Shown piece after piece: positions 12,679 to 16,722 of a stretch of DNA of 16,722 nucleotides (the stretch's first letter is position 1; each line of letters starts with the position of its first letter). The stretch is taken from the NCBI GenBank assembly GCA_034434695.1, contig DAOTYY010000047.1, positions 1 through 16,722 on the forward strand, given 5' to 3'. The position numbers were made by a program, and so were the translations under genes. The notes below the pieces were generated by a model that was not told the origin of the DNA, ran no database searches, and saw nothing but the letters and a program-made list of their open reading frames with translations. The stretch is from DYEC01 sp034434695 (lineage in GTDB: Bacteria; Chloroflexota; Anaerolineae; Anaerolineales; Anaerolineaceae).

Positions 12679-13998
12679 TTATGGATGCAGGCGGTTGGGC
12701 CCGCGGAACAGGAAAACGCATTCGCGAATGTTGGGCACATCCAGCATGACCATCAGCAGGCGTGAAAGCCCCATGCCGAAACCTCCATGCGGCGGACAAC
12801 CGTATTTGAAAAAGTCCAGATAGAACTGTATAGATTCCTGCGAAACGCCTTTTTCCTTTGCCTGACGGAGCAAGACGTCGTAGCGGTGTTCACGCTGCGC
12901 ACCGGTGACGATTTCCAGTCCGCTGGCGATCAAGTCAAAGCTCTTGGTCAAATGGGGCTGATCTTCATGGCGCATGTGATAGAAGGGACGTACGGCAATG
13001 GGCCAGTCAATGACATAAACAAATTCATGATTGTATTTATCTTTGATGTATTTTGCCAAGGCGCGTTCGCCGCCGGGATCAAGATCGCCCTTTTTCTCCG
13101 GCGGGAGCTGATAGCCCACCTCTTTGAGAATCTCATGCGCCTCTGCCATTGTGACGCGCGGGAAAGGTACTTCTGGAACGATCAGCTCTTTATGGAAAAC
13201 CTCTTTGATCTGCTCGCCATGCACTTCTTTGACCCGCTGATAAGTGTATTGGAGCAGGTTTTCCAGTACACGCATCACGTCATCATGCGAATCAATCCAT
13301 GAGATTTCCATATCAATACCGGTAAATTCGGTCATGTGGCGGGCGGTAAAGGAGGGGTCGGCGCGAAAGACGGGACCTATTTCAAACACTTTCTCGAAAC
13401 CAGCTGCCATCGCCATCTGTTTGTAAAACTGCGGCGATTGCGCCAGATATGCTTTGCGGTCAAAATAGGTCATCTCAAACAGTTCAGCGCCGCCTTCGCT
13501 GGCACTGCCCATGATCTTAGGTGAGTGTATCTCCATGAAGTCATTTTTGAGCCAAAATTCCCGCATTGCCATTTCCAGCGTGGTTTGCACTTTGAAAATC
13601 AACAAGCTCTCGGTGCGGCGCAAGTCAAGATAACGCCAGTCGGAACGGAAATCGGTTGAGGGCAGTGTGTCGCCAAAAGGTTCAAAAGGCAGAGGCGATT
13701 GGGCAAGACTTTCCACTTTGAGCGTCTCAAGCTGGATTTCCAACCCACCCAGCTTGACAATCGGATTATCCACGACCTTTCCGGTGATGGTCAACGCTGA
13801 TTCGGTGGTCAGTTTGGATATTTGCTCCGCCAGCGCCGGGTCGCTTTCACGCCAGAAAGCCACCTGCACCGCACCACTGCGGTCGCGTACAATCAGAAAT
13901 TGCATCTTTTTCTGGTCGCGTAAGACTTGCAGCCAGCCCTGAATTTTCACCTGCTTGCCAATGTGTTGTCGCAAACTTCCGATAGGTGTGGTCTTCAT
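12679..13998 (-). CDS. aspS: Aspartyl-tRNA synthetase, archaeal/eukaryotic type (439 aa)
   Basis: Class II synthetase. The chain has an N-terminal OB-fold anticodon-binding domain (about 15-100, with GWLQVLRDQKKMQFLIVRDR at 21-40), followed directly by the catalytic core. It lacks the large GAD insertion of bacterial AspRS (about 590 residues), so it is the shorter archaeal/eukaryotic kind. Visible motifs are the aspartate-binding SEGGAELFEM (167-176), motif 2 FRADPSFTARHMTEF (211-225) and motif 3 GGFGMGLSRLLM (405-416). Position 24 is Gln where strictly Asp-specific archaeal enzymes have Trp, so it may also charge tRNA-Asn. AsnRS is a related alternative, but the short catalytic core and GFGMGLSRL fit AspRS. 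AAGGAG supports the start; it lies 16 bases after meaB. Confidence 0.93.
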   Translation of the reverse strand: MKTTPIGSLRQHIGKQVKIQGWLQVLRDQKKMQFLIVRDRSGAVQVAFWRESDPALAEQISKLTTESALTITGKVVDNPIVKLGGLEIQLETLKVESLAQSPLPFEPFGDTLPSTDFRSDWRYLDLRRTESLLIFKVQTTLEMAMREFWLKNDFMEIHSPKIMGSASEGGAELFEMTYFDRKAYLAQSPQFYKQMAMAAGFEKVFEIGPVFRADPSFTARHMTEFTGIDMEISWIDSHDDVMRVLENLLQYTYQRVKEVHGEQIKEVFHKELIVPEVPFPRVTMAEAHEILKEVGYQLPPEKKGDLDPGGERALAKYIKDKYNHEFVYVIDWPIAVRPFYHMRHEDQPHLTKSFDLIASGLEIVTGAQREHRYDVLLRQAKEKGVSQESIQFYLDFFKYGCPPHGGFGMGLSRLLMVMLDVPNIRECVFLFRGPNRLHP

Positions 13999-14014
13999 AA
14001 AAAAAGCTCCTTGA

Positions 14015-15034
14015 TTAAAATAAATGCGATTGTTCCAATAATTTTACAACTGCCTGATACGGTGATACCGTTCTTTGCAAGACCTGCTTGAAGATGATCT
14101 GGTACATCTCCTCTGGAACACGCTGCTGCCAGCGTGCCATCAGTTCCGCCTGAAGCAGGCTTTTCAATTCGGTATCCAGCCGTTCCCGTTCTCGCCGTTG
14201 CCATTCGCTGTTGCGCCGCAGGTATTCACCATGTTCGTGGACTGCCCGCGCCAGCTCCTGGACGCCTTCGCCGCGTACAGCGATGGTTTTCATGATAAAT
14301 GGTTTCCAGCCGGGCACTGCTTCATTCTGTTCCGTCCGGTCGGGAAATGTCACAAATCGTCCATGATGCATTATCATTCGTTCTGGCTTCGCCAGCTCCA
14401 GCATAGCGCGCAGGGCGCGTTCAGTTTGTTCAACGCCTGGTCGGTCAGCTTTGTTGATTACCAGAATATCGGCGATTTCCAGAATGCCAGCTTTGATGGC
14501 TTGAATATCGTCACCCAGTCCAGGCGCTTCCACGACAATCGTTGTATGTGCCAGACGGGCGATATCCACCTCGCCCTGACCTGCGCCAACCGTTTCAATG
14601 AGAATGATGTCAAACCCGGCAGCATCAAACACCTGAGCCACTGCTGCCGTGTGGCGAGCCAGTCCGCCCAGTGCGCCGCGTGATGCCATTGAGCGGATAA
14701 ACACACCCGGGTCGCCTGCCAGATCGCGCATGCGCACCCGATCGCCCAGCAATGCACCGCCGCTGAACGGACTGGAAGGGTCCACAGCAATCACCGCTAC
14801 GCGCAGTGGAGGGGTGCCATCTGTGGGATGGCGAAAGGCATAGGCGAGCTGGTTGACCAGCGAGGACTTGCCTGTGCCAGGCGCTCCAGTAATGCCAATG
14901 AGATGAGCGCGTCCCGTATGCGGGAACAACTCATCCAGTGCTGACCATCCCTGCGGCGTATCATTTTCTACCAGCGACAATGTGCGTGCCAGTGCAAGAC
15001 GATCTCCAGCGATAACCTGTTCAGCCAGTTTCAT
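14015..15034 (-). CDS. meaB: Methylmalonyl-CoA mutase-associated GTPase MeaB (339 aa)
   Basis: G3E-family GTPase that protects and reloads B12-dependent acyl-CoA mutases. It has the P-loop GAPGTGKSS, the switch region VDPSSPFSGGALLGDRVRM, the ETVGAGQGEVD segment that includes the base-proximal G3 area, and the NKAD specificity motif. The C-terminal helical arm ends in a WQRRERERLDTEL-type stretch, typical of the dimerisation region. Length is normal. The ATG at 15034 gives the usual MKLAEQVIAGDRLALAR opening. A TTG three codons upstream (15043) is better spaced from AGGTG inside the preceding gene, so the start may be there. It follows the B12-binding subunit gene by 13 bases. The large mutase subunit is not in the window. 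Confidence 0.95.
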   Translation of the reverse strand: MKLAEQVIAGDRLALARTLSLVENDTPQGWSALDELFPHTGRAHLIGITGAPGTGKSSLVNQLAYAFRHPTDGTPPLRVAVIAVDPSSPFSGGALLGDRVRMRDLAGDPGVFIRSMASRGALGGLARHTAAVAQVFDAAGFDIILIETVGAGQGEVDIARLAHTTIVVEAPGLGDDIQAIKAGILEIADILVINKADRPGVEQTERALRAMLELAKPERMIMHHGRFVTFPDRTEQNEAVPGWKPFIMKTIAVRGEGVQELARAVHEHGEYLRRNSEWQRRERERLDTELKSLLQAELMARWQQRVPEEMYQIIFKQVLQRTVSPYQAVVKLLEQSHLF

Positions 15035-15047
15035 TATATGCAATTGC

Positions 15048-15464
15048 TTACACCTGCAGCGCTGGCTCGCCTAAAACGATGCGCCGGACGTCTTCCACAA
15101 TTTTTTCAGTTGAGGTTCCGGGTCCATAGACAGCTTTAACGCCATGCGCTAGCAAAGCCGGCACATCTGCATCCGGGATGATTCCGCCGACAAAAACGCA
15201 AATATGATCCTGTCCATTCGCTCGCAGCAATTCCATCACGCGCGGCACAAGCACCATATGCGCCCCTGAAAGAATGGAAAGCCCTACCACATCCACATCT
15301 TCTTGCAGGGCAGCTTCTGCGATCATCTCCGGAGTCTGGCGCAAGCCGGTGTAGATAACTTCCATTCCGGCATCGCGCAGCGCCCGCGCCACCACTTTGG
15401 CGCCGCGATCATGACCGTCCAGTCCGGGTTTAGCGATCAACACGCGAATTTTTCGCTCTGCCAT
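15048..15464 (-). CDS. B12-binding small subunit of an acyl-CoA mutase (138 aa)
   Basis: Stand-alone cobalamin-binding domain corresponding to the C-terminal part of methylmalonyl-CoA mutase. It shows the base-off/His-on signature DGHDRG (D16, H18, G21) within AKPGLDGHDRGAKVVA (11-26), then GLSILSGAH (61-69) and VFVGGIIP (90-97), all contacts to the nucleotide tail of B12. The substrate-binding TIM barrel must be a separate protein. Methylmalonyl-CoA, isobutyryl-CoA, 2-hydroxyisobutyryl-CoA and ethylmalonyl-CoA mutase small subunits cannot be told apart here. The ATG at 15464 is chosen because GGAG lies at the right distance; a GTG at 15476 is also in frame. It is the first gene of the long minus-strand run and is coupled to meaB. 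Confidence 0.92.
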   Translation of the reverse strand: MAERKIRVLIAKPGLDGHDRGAKVVARALRDAGMEVIYTGLRQTPEMIAEAALQEDVDVVGLSILSGAHMVLVPRVMELLRANGQDHICVFVGGIIPDADVPALLAHGVKAVYGPGTSTEKIVEDVRRIVLGEPALQV

Positions 15465-15498
15465 TACGATCTCCACAGATTGAGATGGCTACACTTTC

Positions 15499-15527
15499 AT
15501 TATACCGCGCCTTGTATATTCCTTCAG
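15499..15527 (-). promoter_or_regulatory. Promoter of the mutase-aspS-prs-mutM gene run
   Basis: A perfect minus-strand TATAAT (-10, 15499-15504) with a weak CTGAAG at -35 position (15522-15527), 17-base spacer. Transcription would start near 15492, about 28 bases before the ATG at 15464. It is back-to-back with the ArsR promoter, about 50 bases away. Confidence 0.5.
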
Positions 15528-15579
15528 CTACATGCAAGCAAAACAATCGCTGGAGCAACAAGACAGGGTTGACTCGTGC

Positions 15580-15607
15580 TTGACGGTTGGCGGCCACGAA
15601 GTATAAT
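15580..15607 (+). promoter_or_regulatory. Promoter of the arsR-type/usp genes
   Basis: TTGACG (-35, 15580-15585), a 16-base spacer and a perfect TATAAT (-10, 15602-15607). The predicted start is near 15614, giving a leader of about 29 bases. It is the strongest promoter match in the window. Confidence 0.7.
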
Positions 15608-15622
15608 TCAATTAAGGTTGAA
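15607..15622. promoter_or_regulatory. Candidate ArsR-family operator TTCAA-N6-TTGAA
   Basis: Perfect five-base inverted repeat (15607-15611 and 15618-15622) starting at the last base of the -10 box and covering the predicted transcription start. A second, wider palindrome, CATTA-like CAATTA-N13-TAATTG (15609-15614 and 15628-15633), overlaps it. ArsR/SmtB repressors characteristically bind such AT-rich dyads over their own promoter. Confidence 0.5.
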
Positions 15623-15642
15623 ATAACTAATTGTGAGAATGT

Positions 15643-16023
15643 ATGGCTAAATCTGTATTTTCAAATGAGGAATGGATGAGTCTTGCGCAATGGCTTAAAG
15701 TGATTTGTGAGCCAAACCGGTTGCTTTTATTGGAGAAGATTATTGAAGGTGTGCAATGTAATTGCGAACTGGGCGAAGAGCTGGGATTGGCGCCAAACCT
15801 GATTTCGCATCATTTGAGCGTTTTGCGCGAGTCTGGGCTTGTAGATGCAGAACGTGACCCGGCAGATGCTCGCTGGGTGTATTACTCAGTCAATGTATCG
15901 GTTATGGAGGAACTTATAAAAGAGTTCTTGGCGTTTTTTAATACAGAGCGTATTCAACCGCGTCGGCTGAACTGTGGTCCTCAGGCAGTATTTCGCTCTC
16001 ATGAATCGAAAGTGCAGCAATGA
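15643..16023 (+). CDS. ArsR/SmtB-family transcriptional repressor (126 aa)
   Basis: Winged-helix repressor. The HTH core runs through VICEPNRLLLLEKIIEG (20-36), VQCNCELGEELGLA (37-50), the recognition helix PNLISHHLSVLRESGLV (51-67) and the wing DPADARWVYYSV (72-83). C39 and C41 in QCNCEL align with the ELCVCDL metal-binding motif of ArsR/SmtB proteins, so arsenite, another soft metal or a thiol-oxidising signal is a reasonable effector. C22 and C111 could add ligands. The C-terminal tail (104-126) is longer than in minimal ArsR proteins. It is followed after 31 bases by a universal stress protein gene on the same strand, its likely target along with itself. No arsenical pump or reductase is nearby. 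Confidence 0.92.
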   Translation: MAKSVFSNEEWMSLAQWLKVICEPNRLLLLEKIIEGVQCNCELGEELGLAPNLISHHLSVLRESGLVDAERDPADARWVYYSVNVSVMEELIKEFLAFFNTERIQPRRLNCGPQAVFRSHESKVQQ

Positions 16024-16054
16024 TTCGGAGGTTAAGTTGTGAGATTGGAAATGA

Positions 16055-16594
16055 ATGTTTGAGAAGATTCTTTTCCCCACTGATTTTTCCGTTTACGCTA
16101 ATGCTGTGGCAACCTGTGTGCCTTCTATGCAGACAGCGGGGGTGAAGGAAGTAGTCCTTCTTCATGTCATCCGTGCCAGCGATGTACCGCTTCCTGAAAC
16201 GTATAATCTGGAAAGTTACAAGTTTATTCGTTGGAGTGCCGAAGAACAATTATATCTGATAAAGATGGCTATGGAAGGGTATGGTCTGCGTGTTCGTACT
16301 CGCATTGAATATGGATCGCCGGTGACAGAGGTGGTCCGGGTTGCGCGCGATGAACATGCAGGAATGATCATCATTGGTGCGCAAGGGACAACTTTGTCTC
16401 AGGAATTGATGATAGGCAGTACGGCTTTTGAAGTGGTGCGGCGCTCGCCGATTCCTGTGTTATTAGTAAAAGCTGAGGTGGTACAGGCAGAAGGACATAA
16501 TCATTGTCGCATTGCCTGTGCTGAGATGTTCCAGCGGGTTCTGCATCCAACAGACTTTTCTGTTTTTGCAGATGAAGCATGTAACATAACGTGA
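16055..16594 (+). CDS. Universal stress protein, tandem-domain, truncated by an insertion (179 aa)
   Basis: UspA-type ATP-binding stress protein. The first domain is complete: FEKILFPTDFSVYANAV (2-18), VVLLHVIRASDVP (33-45) and the ATP-binding GAQG-x9-GST (108-123) followed by SPIPVLLVKAE (131-141). A second domain then begins with MFQRVLHPTDFSVFADEAC (158-176), a near copy of the first domain's opening. It runs into a stop three codons later, where unrelated IS-like sequence begins. A normal tandem Usp would be about 280-300 residues, so the 3' third is missing. The ATG at 16055 has only a weak ribosome-binding site; GGAGG at 16027-16031 is too far away. The intact first domain could still fold. 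Confidence 0.9.
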   Translation: MFEKILFPTDFSVYANAVATCVPSMQTAGVKEVVLLHVIRASDVPLPETYNLESYKFIRWSAEEQLYLIKMAMEGYGLRVRTRIEYGSPVTEVVRVARDEHAGMIIIGAQGTTLSQELMIGSTAFEVVRRSPIPVLLVKAEVVQAEGHNHCRIACAEMFQRVLHPTDFSVFADEACNIT

Positions 16595-16722
16595 ATTCGG
16601 GTTAGGCGGGCAAGGGCAGGTACTCGTCCAAGCCCAAAGACGGTTTTGATGGACGGCGGCAGTAAGCAATCAAGCCGCACAGCACATTTACAAAGAAGTT
16701 GATGATACTGCGATGGCGAGAG
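16589..16722 (-). mobile_element. IS982-like insertion sequence, 3' end only (runs off right edge)
   Basis: Its boundary is inferred from the abrupt loss of Usp homology and from ACGTGAATTCGGG (16589-16601), which looks like a terminal inverted repeat lying just outside the transposase stop. The rest of the element, the other repeat and any target duplication are beyond the window. Placement in IS982 is from memory of the transposase C-terminus and is tentative. Confidence 0.55.
16602..16722 (-). CDS. Transposase C-terminal fragment, IS982-like
   Basis: Reading leftwards from the right edge, 39 codons end at a TAA (16602-16604). The peptide runs SRHRSIINFFVNVLCGLIAY, then CRRPSKPSLGLDEYLPLPA. 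The pattern 'RHRS..NF.VN...GLIAY...P.KPSL' is the usual C-terminal signature of IS982-type DDE transposases as I remember them. The catalytic residues lie outside the window. It is unrelated to the transposase at the left edge as far as the two fragments can be compared; they are from opposite ends of the protein. Confidence 0.6.
   Translation of the reverse strand, partial: SRHRSIINFFVNVLCGLIAYCRRPSKPSLGLDEYLPLPA

Noticed and set aside
14075..14683. A 202-codon plus-strand open frame inside meaB
   Set aside because: It is antisense to a convincing meaB with all GTPase motifs, has no ribosome-binding site and reads as composition-driven residues without a domain.
1..16722. CRISPR arrays, tRNA or rRNA genes
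   Set aside because: No regularly spaced repeats, cloverleaf signatures or rRNA-like conserved stretches were seen on either strand.

Overview
The window looks like chromosomal DNA of a Chloroflexota bacterium, most likely class Anaerolineae. This is an inference from the gene set, not from a search: an archaeal/eukaryotic-type AspRS, a B12-binding small mutase subunit with MeaB, a stand-alone EF-Tu domain-2-like protein, a DUF92/VTE6-like membrane protein, and Pro/Thr-rich SH3b lipoproteins. No rRNA, tRNA or CRISPR array was found. Nearly all of the window is coding, and no gene-free stretch exceeds about 200 bases.

Layout. (1) 1-~140: 5' end of a transposase gene leaving the left edge. (2) 246-1601 (+): a lone cytochrome P450. 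(3) 1615-2843 (-): an EF-Tu domain-2-like small protein and a DUF92 membrane protein. (4) 2942-5470 (+): an orphan beta-class DNA methyltransferase with a near-leaderless promoter, an SH3b lipoprotein, and a nucleoside phosphorylase-like gene whose frame is broken at a run of eight T. (5) 5476-8006 (-): tpiA, an HExxH membrane protein and lipA, driven by a promoter at about 8074-8103. (6) 8114-8509 (-): an OsmC-type thiol protein. (7) 8707-9451 (+): a CRP-fold sensor without a DNA-binding domain, overlapping an Nfu/NifU-C-like Fe-S protein. (8) 9456-15464 (-): a tightly packed seven-gene run: B12-binding mutase subunit, meaB, aspS, GNAT acetyltransferase, prs, mutM and a membrane-anchored protein with an internal duplication. 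(9) 15643-16594 (+): an ArsR-type repressor with a palindrome over its own start site, then a universal stress protein cut off early in its second domain by (10) a second, different insertion sequence (IS982-like) running off the right edge.

The mix is mainly housekeeping (glycolysis, lipoylation, PRPP, tRNA charging, DNA repair) with small redox/stress modules in the gaps. I see no large novel cluster such as a defence island. The most interesting points are the T8 frameshift, the HTH-less CRP-fold/Nfu overlapping pair, the duplicated membrane-anchored domain, the ArsR operator, the glutamine in the anticodon-binding domain of the AspRS, and the insertion-truncated Usp gene.
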